Positions 30,987-40,856 are shown, numbered from the stretch's first letter. The stretch: DNA of 64,000 bases from Rhodanobacter denitrificans (GCA_003241385.1 QFPO01000017.1:7008-71007), one strand, 5' to 3'. Program-made: numbers and translations. The notes: generated by a model not told the origin, from the letters alone.

Positions 30987-31512
30987 GTCGTTCTTCCTGA
31001 TTCGTCCACTGGACGCTAGCGCGATACCGAGCCGTCGGAAGCGACACGGTTCACACATAGCCGCAGCGGCCCATGCTAGTCGGCGCGCCGGCTGCCCGAT
31101 TCGCCTTGGGTGCGCTGCAACAAGCGAGCGATTCGCCGCGGTCGCCGGCAGCACGCTCGCTCGCCCGCTCGCGCCCGCACCGCCGGTCGAGACGCCATAC
31201 GCGCTCCGTGGCTGTCGGCCGGGGTGCCGCCGACGGCCGGCGGCCGGGATTGGCTGGCGCGAGGTCGCGCCTCGCTGGCAGCCGCGTGCGCGCGATCGGA
31301 AGCGAGAAGATCTCCGACGATGCGCTCGCACCAGATACGCACGTGAATAAGCTGGCAGCAGCGGGGCCAGGTGCGCCCGATACGACCGTCCCGCGTGCGG
31401 GCAAGCCGAAGATTGCGCGCGGGTACGGCGAATCCGACGTGCATCCTCGACGTGACGCTGCGACCGGGTTTCGCTAACGTGGCGGCTCCTCGTGGATGCG
31501 GTCTCGGCCCGG
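30987..31512. other. Intergenic stretch upstream of napE, 526 bp
   Basis: Divergent region between napE and the gene at 31513, so it should hold the nap promoter. I see no FNR-type TTGAT-N4-ATCAA site. No other gene recognised; open frames here are Arg/Ala-rich noise. Confidence 0.5.
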
Positions 31513-32232
31513 ATGTCCCGAACACGCGTGTGGCTGGCGGCGCTGGCGGTCTGCAGTGCTTTAGGTCTGTATGGTCTGCGCCCGCGGCCGGCCGACACGC
31601 CGGCCGGCGCGAAGGCCGAACAGGCGATCGGCCGACCGGCCATCCCGGTCCTGGCAAGCCAGCCGGCCGGGCCCGGCGTTCGGCCGGCCGACATGCGCAG
31701 TCTGCCGACCGCCGCGCAGAAACCGGCGAGCGACGTGCAGCTGCCGGCGCGATCGGCCGAGATGGCTGCGCCCGAGCACCTGGAAGCGGAGGCCTCGTTG
31801 CTGGCACAAGTCGACGGCCATCGAGGCCTCGACGGCGCTGCCGTCTCGGCACTGATCAAGGGCGATTCGTTCCCGGACTTCATGGACCGGTTGCAACGCG
31901 ATGCGGCCACCTCAGCGCTCGCGACCGACATCACCGATCTCTACGTACAGTCGGCCGAACAGGCCAAAGCGGCCGGTGGCGGCGACGTGGCGATTCGCCT
32001 CGTCTGCGGCTTGAACGTCTGCGCAGTCTCGGCGGCGGCACCGTCCAAGGACGTGTTCGACGCCTGGTTCCAGGCCTTCATCGGCAACCCTGCGGCCCCG
32101 CCGTACGGCGCGGGCCGTCACGACACGGTCACCGCCGCCGGCGTGATCGAGCACAGAATCGTCTTCTCGAGCGACCCCGAGCGTCAGCACGTGATCATGC
32201 GAGGAACCAGACCGGATACGCCGCGGCGGTGA
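31513..32232 (+). CDS. Hypothetical exported protein
   Basis: 239 residues from the ATG at 31513 (MSRTRVWLAALAVCSALGLYG); a GTG at 31492 in the same frame is a weaker alternative. The N-terminal hydrophobic stretch acts as a signal or anchor and is followed by a Pro/Ala-rich region to about residue 85. The folded part has SFPDFMDRLQRDAATSALATDITDLY and VRLVCGLNVCAVSAAAPSK-like strands with two cysteines that could form a disulphide. Not recognised. It is transcribed divergently from nap. Confidence 0.6.
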   Translation: MSRTRVWLAALAVCSALGLYGLRPRPADTPAGAKAEQAIGRPAIPVLASQPAGPGVRPADMRSLPTAAQKPASDVQLPARSAEMAAPEHLEAEASLLAQVDGHRGLDGAAVSALIKGDSFPDFMDRLQRDAATSALATDITDLYVQSAEQAKAAGGGDVAIRLVCGLNVCAVSAAAPSKDVFDAWFQAFIGNPAAPPYGAGRHDTVTAAGVIEHRIVFSSDPERQHVIMRGTRPDTPRR

Positions 32233-32452
32233 TGGCGCCGACGGCCCGACCGGCACGCACGCGCGGCGTCTTCGTCGAGGCGGCGGAACCGGTGTCGACG
32301 GGGACCGTCCGTCGCGATGGCACGACGACGCCGGCGGCCCAGACTCCGCGGGCCTCGCGCTCGCCATGCGCACCAGGCGGCGCGGTCCGGCCAGCGCGAT
32401 GGGCATGACTGGCGGACATCGAGCGGGCGGAAAGCAGCCCGCGGGACACCCC

Positions 32453-33046
32453 TCAGCGCCGGGGCGCGGTCCGCCTGCGTGTCGGGGCGGGCTTCTGCGT
32501 GGCCTTCCCGCCCGGAGACGCAGCAGCCTGCGCGCGCGTCCAGACGTCGGCGGGCCGGCGCTCGGCCGCTCCGGAGGGAGCGGTGCGCAGTCGCGCGATC
32601 AGGCCCTTGAGGAAGTTGCGCAGCATCTGATCGCCGCAGGGCCGATAGTTGCGATGATCCGGCTGGCGGAACAATGCCGAGAGCTCCGACTTGGACACCG
32701 CGAAACCCGCAGCGTCGAACAGGGCGAGCATGTCCAGGTCGGTCAGCTCGAACGCGATGCGCAGCTTCTTGAGTACGAGATTGTTGCTGACGCGCGCCTC
32801 GAACGGCCGTTCCGGACGGCCTTCGTCGCGGCCGCGACGATCGACGATCAGTCCGTCGAGAAAGCGCGCGAGCACGGCGTCGCTGCACGGCACGTGGCCC
32901 GGCTCGTCCTCCTTCAGCAGCAGGGCGCGCACCCCGTCCCTGTCGATCGCGAACGCCGGGTCCACCGTGTGGATGAGCTCAATCAGCTTCGGCTCGCTGA
33001 GGTCGAGCGCGTAGCGAATGCCTCGCAGGACATCGTTGTGGATCAT
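32453..33046 (-). CDS. DUF1456 family protein (YehS-like)
   Basis: 197 residues from the ATG at 33046. Two DUF1456 repeats are visible. The first has NDVLRGIRYALDLSEPKLIEL, then CSDAVLARFLDGLIVDRRG. The second has NNLVLKKLRIAFELTDLDML, then CGDQMLRNFLKGLIARLR. The C-terminal 40 residues are basic (KATQKPAPTRRRTAPRR). The E. coli homologue YehS is uncharacterised; the protein is cytoplasmic. The frame stays open upstream to 33931 as a shadow of exonuclease III. Confidence 0.88.
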   Translation of the reverse strand: MIHNDVLRGIRYALDLSEPKLIELIHTVDPAFAIDRDGVRALLLKEDEPGHVPCSDAVLARFLDGLIVDRRGRDEGRPERPFEARVSNNLVLKKLRIAFELTDLDMLALFDAAGFAVSKSELSALFRQPDHRNYRPCGDQMLRNFLKGLIARLRTAPSGAAERRPADVWTRAQAAASPGGKATQKPAPTRRRTAPRR

Positions 33047-33169
33047 GGATTCAGCATGCAGCCAAGACAGGACCCGCAGTGTACCGGCAAGGTATCGGCG
33101 AGCGGCTCGCAGCGCCGTCCGGGGGCACCGAGGCCGCTTCCGCTCCGTAGACGAGGACTTCAACCCGCC

Positions 33170-33976
33170 ATGGCTGCACGCGCTCCGCTTCGCATCGCGA
33201 CCTTTAACGTCAACGGCATCGGTACGCGCCTGGGCCACCTGCTCGCCTGGCTCGAGCGCGAGCAGCCGGACATCGTCGCGCTGCAGGAGCTGAAGGCCAC
33301 CGACGAGGCGTTTCCCGTCGCCGACATCGAAGCGGGCGGCTACGGCGCCTTGTGGAGCGGCCAGCGCAGCTGGAACGGCGTCGCGATCCTCGGCCGCGGT
33401 GTCGAGCCGGTCGAGAGCCGCCGCGGCCTGCCCGGCGATCCGGGCGATACGCAGAGCCGCTATCTCGAAGCGGCCGTGCACGGCGTCCTCGTCGGCGCGC
33501 TGTACCTGCCCAACGGCAATCCGCAGCCGGGGCCGAAGTTCGACTACAAGCTGGCCTGGATGGCGCGCCTGGCCAGGCACGCCGCGGGCCTGGTCGATCT
33601 GCCGCATCCGGTCGCGCTGATCGGGGACTACAACGTGATCCCGACCGACACGGACGTCTACGATCCGAAGGCCTGGCGCAAGGACGCACTGTTCCAGCCC
33701 GAGGTGCGCGAGGCCTTCGCGCGTCTGCTCGAGCAGGGCTGGACCGACGGCCTGCGCGAGGCGCACGGCCCCGGCACGATCTACACGTTCTGGGACTATT
33801 TCCGGCAGCACGCCGAACGCGACCGCGGCCTGCGCATCGACCATCTGCTGCTGAATCCGGCGGCCGCGAAAGGCCTGCGTCGCGCCGGCGTCGACCGCTG
33901 GGTGCGCCTGCAGGAGAAAGCCAGCGACCATGCGCCGACCTGGGTCGAGATCGCGCGGCCGAAGACGCCGCTCTGA
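33170..33976 (+). CDS. xthA: Exodeoxyribonuclease III
   Basis: 268 residues from the ATG at 33170. All exonuclease-endonuclease-phosphatase motifs are present: LRIATFNVNGI, IVALQELKAT (metal-binding Glu), GALYLPNGNP, ALIGDYNVIPTDTDVYDP (catalytic Asp/Asn), LRIDHLLLNP and ASDHAPTWVEI (catalytic His). ExoIII is the main AP endonuclease and 3'-5' exonuclease of base-excision repair. The length matches the family. It is divergent from the DUF1456 gene. Confidence 0.93.
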   Translation: MAARAPLRIATFNVNGIGTRLGHLLAWLEREQPDIVALQELKATDEAFPVADIEAGGYGALWSGQRSWNGVAILGRGVEPVESRRGLPGDPGDTQSRYLEAAVHGVLVGALYLPNGNPQPGPKFDYKLAWMARLARHAAGLVDLPHPVALIGDYNVIPTDTDVYDPKAWRKDALFQPEVREAFARLLEQGWTDGLREAHGPGTIYTFWDYFRQHAERDRGLRIDHLLLNPAAAKGLRRAGVDRWVRLQEKASDHAPTWVEIARPKTPL

Positions 33977-34146
33977 TCGGACGCGCGCGCCTCATCCATA
34001 CGTCACCGTCGACCTTGCCGGTATCGGCCCGGCCGGACCGCGCAGTCGCCGTGTCACCGGTCGACTGCCTTTTCGCGTAGGGATCATGGGCAGCGGACGC
34101 ACCTGTTCGCGAATCCGCCGCACCATCGGCACAGCGCAGGGCACGC

Positions 34147-34440
34147 ATGATGTTCCAGCTTCGAATCGACCTCGACGACACGTCCGGCGCGCTCGTGCTC
34201 GCGCTGGCGACGGTCGAGCGGCGCGGCTACGCAATCAGCGCAGTGCAGGCGTACCGGCCCGATCCGGCGGCACCGATGCGCGTCCTGGTCGGTGTCGACT
34301 CGGCGCGCCCGATCGAGCCGCTGCTGCGCCATCTGCGCAATCTGTGCCCTTGCATCGAGGCCGAGCTCGATGCGCAGATCGGTGCCGATCCGGGCGACGC
34401 CGGGCTACACGGTCGAGACCGTGGCGACACCGGTGCCTGA
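34147..34440 (+). CDS. Small ACT-domain protein (IlvM-like)
   Basis: 97 residues from tandem ATG codons at 34147/34150. The first 75 residues fit a single ACT domain: MFQLRIDLDDTSGALVLALATVERRGYAISAVQA then RPIEPLLRHLRNL, similar to the acetolactate synthase II regulatory subunit IlvM. No large subunit (ilvG) lies in this window, so its partner is elsewhere or its role has changed. The C-terminal 20 residues (GDAGLHGRDRGDTGA) look unstructured. Downstream it converges with the kinase gene. Confidence 0.6.
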   Translation: MMFQLRIDLDDTSGALVLALATVERRGYAISAVQAYRPDPAAPMRVLVGVDSARPIEPLLRHLRNLCPCIEAELDAQIGADPGDAGLHGRDRGDTGA

Positions 34441-34479
34441 TCGCTCGCCCGGAGCGCCCTGCTCCGCACCGACCGCGCG

Positions 34480-37224
34480 TCAGGAGAATGTCGTCAGCCA
34501 GGCATGGCGCGACGGCGCAGCGCCGCGCGCGGCCTCGAGACCTTCGAGCGCACGCACCCGGCGCCCGGACCGATCATCCGGCGACCCGCGCTCGGTCCGG
34601 AGCCGATCGATCAGCAGGTCGAGCTGCCAGACCTGCGGGCGTTCGGCGCCGCCGAGCGCAGCCACCAGATCGGCGCGCACGGCCTCCAGCTGATCGAGCG
34701 CAGCGGGATTCCGGGTGGCCGTCCATTCGATCCAGGCCTGGTGCGCGCGGCTGCGCAGCGTGGCCGGTGCGGCCGGCCCCAGGCTGTCGGAGAACTGGCG
34801 CACCGCCGCGGTGATATGGCGGCGCGCGGCCGCGGTATCGCCATCCGCCAGCGCGCAGCGCGCCAGGCTGTCCTCGATCTCGCCGAGCTCGGCACTCGGC
34901 CCCACACCGACACGGCCGGTGGTCTCCTCGAGCGCGACGCGCAGATCGATGCGCGCGCCGTCGAAATCGGCGCGCTGCAGGCGCAGCTCGCCGAGCATCC
35001 AGCGCGCACGCGCAACCAGCTTGGTCGGCCCGCTCTCGCGACGCAGCGCCTCGACGCGGCTCGACAGCTCGCGCAGATCCGGCGTGGTGTCGCCCGCATA
35101 CAGCGCAATCTTGAACCGCGTCATCTCGATCAGCGCGCGCTGGTCGGGATTGAACGTCTCGAGCCGACCGACCGCGTCGCGCACCTCGGCCGACAGCGCG
35201 GCGGCGGCGGCGTAGTGCCCGAGCCAGGCCTCGCACTGCGCGATCTGGTTGGTCGCGATCAGGGTGCTCTGATGGAGCGGCCCCAGCGTCGAGCGCATGC
35301 CGGCCGCGATCTCGCGCAGGGGCGCGATCTGGCCGGCGCAGTCGCCGAGCGAGACGCGCGCGACCGCGACGTGGAAGCGCCGATTGAGCGCGCGCTCGCG
35401 GCTGTCCGAGCCACCGGCGGCGAACACGGCGCCGGCCCGCTCGAGCAGCGGAATCGCCGCGCGCGCATCGCCGCCGTTGAGGCGCAGGAAGCCGGCCAGC
35501 TCCAGTGCCGGCGCGAGTTCCGCCGCCGGCGTATCGGGCGAGCGCTCGTACCAGGCCAGCGCACGGTCGACGTCGTGCAGGGCCGCCTGCTGCTCGCCGA
35601 GTCCGCTGCGCGCGCGGGCCCGCATCAGCCAGGTCGCCGCGGCGAAGCCGTCCTCGTGCTGCGCGGCGATCGGCGCCACCTCGTCGGTCAGCGCGACGAT
35701 GTCGGCGTAGCGGCCCAGCCGCTCGCAGGCGACGAAGTAGGCGTTGACCGCGGCGAAGTAGGTGACGCGCTGCGCGTCGGCACCGGCGCGCAGCAGGTCG
35801 ATTGCGACGCGTGCGTAACGCGCCGCATCCTCGTGCATGCCGAAGCCGGCGAAGGTCTGCGCGAGTTCCGTCAGCAGCAGACCGCGTGTCGCCTCGTCCA
35901 GGTCCGAGCGGGCGTTCAGCTTGGCCGCGGCCGCGGTCAGCAGGTCGCGCGCACGCACGTCGGCCGCTTCGTTGTTCTGCGGATCGCCGCTGCGGAACAC
36001 GTCGCGCAGGAACGCGATCGTCGTCGCCGCGTGATTGCGCTCCTGCTCGACGATCCGCCGCTGCCGCGCCTCGGATGCGGCACGGTCGATCGCGAACAGG
36101 CTGGTCGCGACCAGACCGGCGACCAGGATCGCGATCGTCGCGGTCGCGATCGGATGGCGGCGGATCCGCTTGAGCATGCGATAGCCGAGCGAGCCCTCGT
36201 GGGCGAGCACCGGCAAACCGTCGGCCCAGCGCAGCAGATCGTCGGCCAGTGCGCGCGCCGAGTCGTAGCGGTCGCGCGGCTCGGGCCGGGTCGCCTTGGC
36301 GATGATCCGCCGCAGATCGCGCGGCAGCCGGCGCACCGGCGCGCGCGTCGCATCCTCGGTGCTCGCGTCGCCCGATCGCGTGGACTGCGCATGCGATGCG
36401 GCCGGCACGGCATCGCCGAGCAGATCCTGCGCGATCAGTCCGAGCTGGTAGACGTCGCTGAGCGTGGTGGCGATCTCGCCGCGCATCTGCTCCGGCGACG
36501 CATAGCCGGGCGTCAGCGGCACCAGCACGGTCTCGTTCGCATTGGCCTCGTCGAGCAGCTTGCCGATTCCGAAATCGAGCAGCACCGGTTCGCCGTGCGC
36601 GTCGACCATGATGTTGGCCGGCTTCAGATCGCGGTGCAGCACCATCGCGCTGTGGGCGAAATGGACGGCCTCGCAGACCTTCGCGAGCAGGCGGATGCGA
36701 TCGGCGAGCGCCGGCAGCCGGCGCCGGCAGTGATCGCGGATGTCGACGCCGTCGACGTAGTCCATCGCGAACCACGGCTCGCCGGTCTCGGTCACGCCGG
36801 CGTCGACGAAGCCGGCGATGTTCGGATGCGACAGCCGCGCCAGGATCCTGACCTCGCGGCGCGAGCGGCGCGTGGTCAGCGCGGCGACGTGACGGACGAA
36901 CTTCAGCGCGACCGGCCGGTCGACCTCGTCGCAGCGCTCGGCGAGGAATACCTCGCCCATGCCGCCGGCGCCGAGCGCGCGCACCAGCCGGAACCGTCCC
37001 GCCACGATCTCGCCGACCGCGTGCCGATGCGCCGCGTCCTCGTCCTCGAGCGCGTCGCCTTCCAGCGCGATGCCGACCAGGCGGCGCACCTCGGCCTCCA
37101 GCCGCGCATCCTCCTGCGCGAGCAGCGCGTAGCGGATCCGGCGCGCCTCCGGAGCGAGCTCGAGCAGACGATGGAACTCGTCGCGCAGGCGGCGCCGCCA
37201 GCGGGTGCGTTCGGAAGCGTTCAC
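34480..37224 (-). CDS. Membrane serine/threonine protein kinase with TPR region
   Basis: 914 residues from a GTG at 37224 that overlaps the sigma-factor stop (GTGA). The kinase domain (about residues 78-345) is complete: LGAGGMGEVFLAE glycine loop 84-96, Lys108 in VALKFV, HRDLKPAN with Asp199, DFG 217-219 and GYASPEQMRGE. One transmembrane helix follows (ATATIAILVAGLVATSLFAI, about 360-379). The remaining 530 residues form helical TPR-like repeats, outside the membrane by topology. Paired ECF sigma factor and kinase genes are known in Xanthomonads and Vibrio, where the kinase phosphorylates and activates the sigma factor. That mechanism is an inference here. Confidence 0.88.
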   Translation of the reverse strand: MNASERTRWRRRLRDEFHRLLELAPEARRIRYALLAQEDARLEAEVRRLVGIALEGDALEDEDAAHRHAVGEIVAGRFRLVRALGAGGMGEVFLAERCDEVDRPVALKFVRHVAALTTRRSRREVRILARLSHPNIAGFVDAGVTETGEPWFAMDYVDGVDIRDHCRRRLPALADRIRLLAKVCEAVHFAHSAMVLHRDLKPANIMVDAHGEPVLLDFGIGKLLDEANANETVLVPLTPGYASPEQMRGEIATTLSDVYQLGLIAQDLLGDAVPAASHAQSTRSGDASTEDATRAPVRRLPRDLRRIIAKATRPEPRDRYDSARALADDLLRWADGLPVLAHEGSLGYRMLKRIRRHPIATATIAILVAGLVATSLFAIDRAASEARQRRIVEQERNHAATTIAFLRDVFRSGDPQNNEAADVRARDLLTAAAAKLNARSDLDEATRGLLLTELAQTFAGFGMHEDAARYARVAIDLLRAGADAQRVTYFAAVNAYFVACERLGRYADIVALTDEVAPIAAQHEDGFAAATWLMRARARSGLGEQQAALHDVDRALAWYERSPDTPAAELAPALELAGFLRLNGGDARAAIPLLERAGAVFAAGGSDSRERALNRRFHVAVARVSLGDCAGQIAPLREIAAGMRSTLGPLHQSTLIATNQIAQCEAWLGHYAAAAALSAEVRDAVGRLETFNPDQRALIEMTRFKIALYAGDTTPDLRELSSRVEALRRESGPTKLVARARWMLGELRLQRADFDGARIDLRVALEETTGRVGVGPSAELGEIEDSLARCALADGDTAAARRHITAAVRQFSDSLGPAAPATLRSRAHQAWIEWTATRNPAALDQLEAVRADLVAALGGAERPQVWQLDLLIDRLRTERGSPDDRSGRRVRALEGLEAARGAAPSRHAWLTTFS

Positions 37225-37808
37225 GGCTCGAGACGTTCGCGCAGCCAGATCTTCGCCAGCGCCCAGTCGCGATAGACCGTGCGCTTGTCGAGGCCGAGGA
37301 TCGAGGCCACCGCCGGCACGCTGAGGCCGGCGAAGAATCTCAGCTCGACGATCGCCGCCAGGCGCGTATCGACGTCGGCCAGCGCGTCCAGGGCCTTGTC
37401 GACGGTCAGCGTGGTCTCGCTCGAGGACAGCTCCGGGCAGTTGAGCGCTTCCTCGAAATCGACGCGGGTCCAGCCGACGCCGCGCTTGTCGGTGCCGCTG
37501 CGGCGCGCACGGTCGACCAGCAGCTGGCGCATGATGCGCGAGGCCAGGCCGAAGAAATGCGCTGCATCGTCGAGACGCACAGGTTCCTTGGCCTCGACCA
37601 GGCGCAGGAAGACGTCGTGGACCAGGGCCGTGGGCTGCAAGGTGTCCTGGCCGCGCCAGCGGCCCATGATGCGGGCCGCCATGCCGCGCAGATCGGCGTA
37701 GACCAGCGGCAGCAGCTCGTCGAGCGCGGACGGATCGCCGGCGCGCGCCCGCGCGAGCAGATCGTCCATCGCGCGTGCAACAGCAGGATCGACCTCGTGA
37801 GCGGACAT
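37221..37808 (-). CDS. ECF-subfamily RNA polymerase sigma factor (Sig-70_X6 type)
   Basis: 195 residues from the ATG at 37808 (MSAHEVDPAVARAMDDLL). Region 2 has LLPLVYADLRGMAARIMGRWRG and TLQPTALVHDVFLRLV. Region 4 has LADVDTRLAAIVELRFFAGLSVPAVASILGLDKRTVYRDWALAKIWL, the helix-turn-helix recognising -35. The TLQPTALVHDVFLRL signature belongs to the sigma subgroup usually encoded next to a serine/threonine kinase, and no anti-sigma gene is present. The stop overlaps the kinase start. The likely target promoter set is unknown; the secreted nidogen-like protein lies directly upstream on the same strand. Confidence 0.9.
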   Translation of the reverse strand: MSAHEVDPAVARAMDDLLARARAGDPSALDELLPLVYADLRGMAARIMGRWRGQDTLQPTALVHDVFLRLVEAKEPVRLDDAAHFFGLASRIMRQLLVDRARRSGTDKRGVGWTRVDFEEALNCPELSSSETTLTVDKALDALADVDTRLAAIVELRFFAGLSVPAVASILGLDKRTVYRDWALAKIWLRERLEP

Positions 37809-37980
37809 GGCGTCCCATTCGCCGGCCTCGGCGGGACGCAGTATGCCACCCGGGCGCGGCGGCGCCGCGCCGATCGGGATCGCCAGCACCGCGCTCACGG
37901 CGAGGTGGGCGGCGGAACGCCGCCGCCCACCGATGCGGGCCCGCCGTGCGCGCGGTCGAGCCGGCCGTCCGCGAACGCGC

Positions 37981-40386
37981 TCATTGGACCGTCAGCGATA
38001 CCGGCACGGCCAGCCGACGCGAGGTCGGATCGTTGTTGGCGATGCACAGCGTCGCCTGGTACGCGCCGGGCTGCAGGCCGGCCGCGTCGATCAGCACCTG
38101 GACCGTGCTCGGGTCGTCGCCTTCGGGATCTGGCGCGGTGCTGCCGCCCGGCGTGGCGTACGACAGCCACGGCACGCTGGACGGCGTCGCGCAGCGGTTG
38201 GAGTCGCGTGCGGCGATCGCGAAGGTCTCGATGAACGTACCGGCCGGTGCGGTGCCGAGCGGCGTCGTCGTGCCGTCGATCGGGTCGACGCGGTAGAGGT
38301 GGATCGGCGACGCCGCGTTGTCGACCAGATAGAACGCCGCCAGATAGAGCTCGCCGCTGGCCTGGTCGAAGACCAGATCGGCACCCGGCCAGTACGCGTC
38401 GATGTCGACGTCGATCGCAGCGATCGGCAGCGCCTGCGCGGTGGTCTTGTCGATCGCGTAGAGCATGCCGTCCGGCAGGCCGATGGCGTACATCAGGCCG
38501 TTGCGGTCGATCGCGATGTTGCCGATGCAGTCGGTGCCGGTCTCGGAGGTGCCGACGTAGACGCCGGTCGGCGCCAGCGGGTTCGAGAACTCCATGTTGA
38601 ACAGCGTGCCGCCGCAGCGCATGCCGTCGGTCGACACGGTCGAGGCGCTCAGAAAGCTGCGCTGCGTCACCGGATCCCACTGCAGCGCTCTCATGAAGCT
38701 GCGCGACAGCAGGCCCGACGGCACGTTGTGCAGCAGCGGCGTGTAGAGATTGGTGGTCTCGCTGCCGTCGAGCAGGTCGAACCAGTGGAACGTGCCCGAG
38801 AACGCGCGCAACGTGCCGAAATCGTCGGACGGGAAATCGGCACTGACGTACGTGGAGGTGGACGTCACCGGCATGTCGAGGAAGGCCGACACGCCGCCGG
38901 CCGGATGCGCCGGATCGAAGCTGCCGATGCGCCGGTTGCTGGTGCCGTCGCCGTTGTCGACCAGCGCGATCGCGACGCCCGGCACCGTGCCCGAGCCGCC
39001 TTCCGTCGCCTGCAGATCGCCGCGGCGGCTCATGCGCCGGACCGGCGCGTCGCCGGCCGCCGGCGCGCTCGGCGCCGGCACGGCCGGCATGTGCGCGGTC
39101 GCGGCCGCTTCGCCGAGCCGCCATTCCAGCGTGCGGTTGCCGCGGTTGACGATCTGCAGCGGCACGCTGCCGGCGCTGCCGGACGGCAGCGTCGCGGCCA
39201 GACCCTGCGCGGCCGACGGCAGCGTCGAGATCGCCGGACGGCCGACGTTGATCGTCACCGGCGGCGCCGTGGTCGTGAACAGCGTGCTGAACCGCGGCGT
39301 CCACACGATCGACATGCCGTCGTGCAGCGACGGTGTCGCATACGAGAACTGGGCGGCGCGGAACCGGTCGAACTGCAGGCCGATCGTCGCCGAGGCGCCG
39401 CGATCGATCGCGGCATTGCCGGCGCCGAACGCGGTCGTGCGGTAATTGAACTCGATCGCGCCGTCGCGCTCGCGGAACACCGCCTGGAACGTCAGATCGT
39501 TGCCGCTCGGATCGAGCACGCCCTCGTGTCCCATGCCGTTCCACTGCACGACGAACCTGCGGTCCGGCGCCTGGCCGAGCGTCGCGTACAGCACGCGCCC
39601 GATGCCTTCCGCCGCATACAGGGCGTCCCAGTACGGCGCGACGAACGGCGGATACGCGGCCACCGTCGAGGTCGCCAGCGGATCGTTGAAGCCGTCCATG
39701 AAGCAGCTGTCCTGGTTGAAGCTGATCGCGCCCTTGGCCGTGATGCAGGCGGTCGTGACGAGGCCGTCGTAGAGATCGTCGGAAAAGCGGAACGCGAACG
39801 GCATCGGCACGTAGACGCCGGCCTGCAGCGCACCCAGATCGGTACCGGTCGCCGAGATGTCGACGAACTGCGCCGGCGGCGCGCTCGCTTCCATGCCGTC
39901 GGCGAAGATCCGGTCGGGCGGACCGGACCCCTCCTGTACGGTCCAGTCGAACGTGCTGCGCGCGTGTTCGGCGCGCCAGGTCAGCCGGCGCGTCTGCGAC
40001 TGCGTGCCGACCGTGAACGGCACGATCAGCGGCAACGGAAAGTCCCAGCCGGCCGGCACGAAGAACGAGCTCATCGGCGCGACCAGGCCGAGCGCAGCAT
40101 CGCTGAAGTCGTGGAAGTAGAGATCCTCGCTGCTGCCGTTGTGCATGAACGCGCAGAGCACGGCTTGGTCGCCGGGCGCCAGGTCGATGTTGGTCGAGCC
40201 TTCCAGGCACGGCGTGAACAGATCGGCCGGATCGGTCACGCGGCCGACCACCGCGGTCAGCGAGGTCGCGGCGCCCTCGGGTGCCGCGCCGGCCGCGTGT
40301 GCGACCGGTGTGGCGGCGACCGCCGCGAGTGTCGCGATCAGCGCACCCGCGACGCGGCCGCCGGCTGTCGTTCGTATCGTTTGCAT
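37981..40386 (-). CDS. Secreted nidogen-like protein with internal GFE-type motif
   Basis: 801 residues from the ATG at 40386, with GGGAGGGC upstream and signal peptide MQTIRTTAGGRVAGALIATL ending at AHAAGA. A segment DRIFADGMEASAPP (about residues 155-170) is the GFE-type motif, placed here between an N-terminal domain and a nidogen-like beta domain. That second part has LVTTACITAKGAISFNQD, FVAPYWDALYA and FVVQWNGMGHEG. Further strands follow, then a propeller-like region with IGNIAIDRNGLMYAIG and a final immunoglobulin-like strand set ending SLTVQ. Extracellular adhesion is inferred. The frame stays open upstream to 40779 without coding character. Confidence 0.78.
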   Translation of the reverse strand: MQTIRTTAGGRVAGALIATLAAVAATPVAHAAGAAPEGAATSLTAVVGRVTDPADLFTPCLEGSTNIDLAPGDQAVLCAFMHNGSSEDLYFHDFSDAALGLVAPMSSFFVPAGWDFPLPLIVPFTVGTQSQTRRLTWRAEHARSTFDWTVQEGSGPPDRIFADGMEASAPPAQFVDISATGTDLGALQAGVYVPMPFAFRFSDDLYDGLVTTACITAKGAISFNQDSCFMDGFNDPLATSTVAAYPPFVAPYWDALYAAEGIGRVLYATLGQAPDRRFVVQWNGMGHEGVLDPSGNDLTFQAVFRERDGAIEFNYRTTAFGAGNAAIDRGASATIGLQFDRFRAAQFSYATPSLHDGMSIVWTPRFSTLFTTTAPPVTINVGRPAISTLPSAAQGLAATLPSGSAGSVPLQIVNRGNRTLEWRLGEAAATAHMPAVPAPSAPAAGDAPVRRMSRRGDLQATEGGSGTVPGVAIALVDNGDGTSNRRIGSFDPAHPAGGVSAFLDMPVTSTSTYVSADFPSDDFGTLRAFSGTFHWFDLLDGSETTNLYTPLLHNVPSGLLSRSFMRALQWDPVTQRSFLSASTVSTDGMRCGGTLFNMEFSNPLAPTGVYVGTSETGTDCIGNIAIDRNGLMYAIGLPDGMLYAIDKTTAQALPIAAIDVDIDAYWPGADLVFDQASGELYLAAFYLVDNAASPIHLYRVDPIDGTTTPLGTAPAGTFIETFAIAARDSNRCATPSSVPWLSYATPGGSTAPDPEGDDPSTVQVLIDAAGLQPGAYQATLCIANNDPTSRRLAVPVSLTVQ

Positions 40387-40856
40387 CGTGCCCTCCCGGT
40401 GGATCCGGCTGTTCGTCGTTGTCGTGGCAGCGGCCGCCGGTCGAAGGGCCCTGCTCCTGGTCGATACGCGAAGCTCCGGGTAAACGGTGACACGATCGCG
40501 GGGACGCGTCGGCGCGGCCGCGCGGCGGGTGCGGGCAATCGCGGCACATGGGGTCGCCGGCCCTGCGACAAGTCGTTGAAACACATGAAAAGTGGCGGGG
40601 TTGGCTGCGGCCGGCGGCGCGCCTGGGCATCGCACCGCAGCCGATCGCCAGCCGGCGACCGCGAAGCGGCGGCCCGGCACCGCGGCCGGCTGCGGAGGCC
40701 CTCGCGTCCGTACTTGCGGCGCGCGCTGGCCGCGCTGCCGGACCCTCCCGTCGCCATCGAAGTTTTCGCCTGCGCGCATCCGCGCCGTGCGCCGGCGACG
40801 GTATAGTGCGCCGGCATGGCGGGACCGTACCCGGCCACGAATACGCAGGAGTCGTC
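40387..40856. other. Divergent intergenic region, 470 bp
   Basis: Lies between the nidogen-like gene (minus) and the SPFH operon (plus). TATAGT at 40802-40807 is a candidate -10 for the latter, about 50 nt before its ATG; no clear -35 was seen. No gene recognised. Confidence 0.45.

Noticed and set aside
30987..31512. FNR or NarP operator upstream of nap
   Set aside because: No sequence close to TTGAT-N4-ATCAA or paired heptamers found by eye.
37807..40806. Open frame of 999 residues on the plus strand opposite the nidogen-like gene
   Set aside because: Arg/His/Gln-rich translation with no domain or signal peptide; it mirrors the codon bias of the real minus-strand gene with its signal peptide and Shine-Dalgarno.
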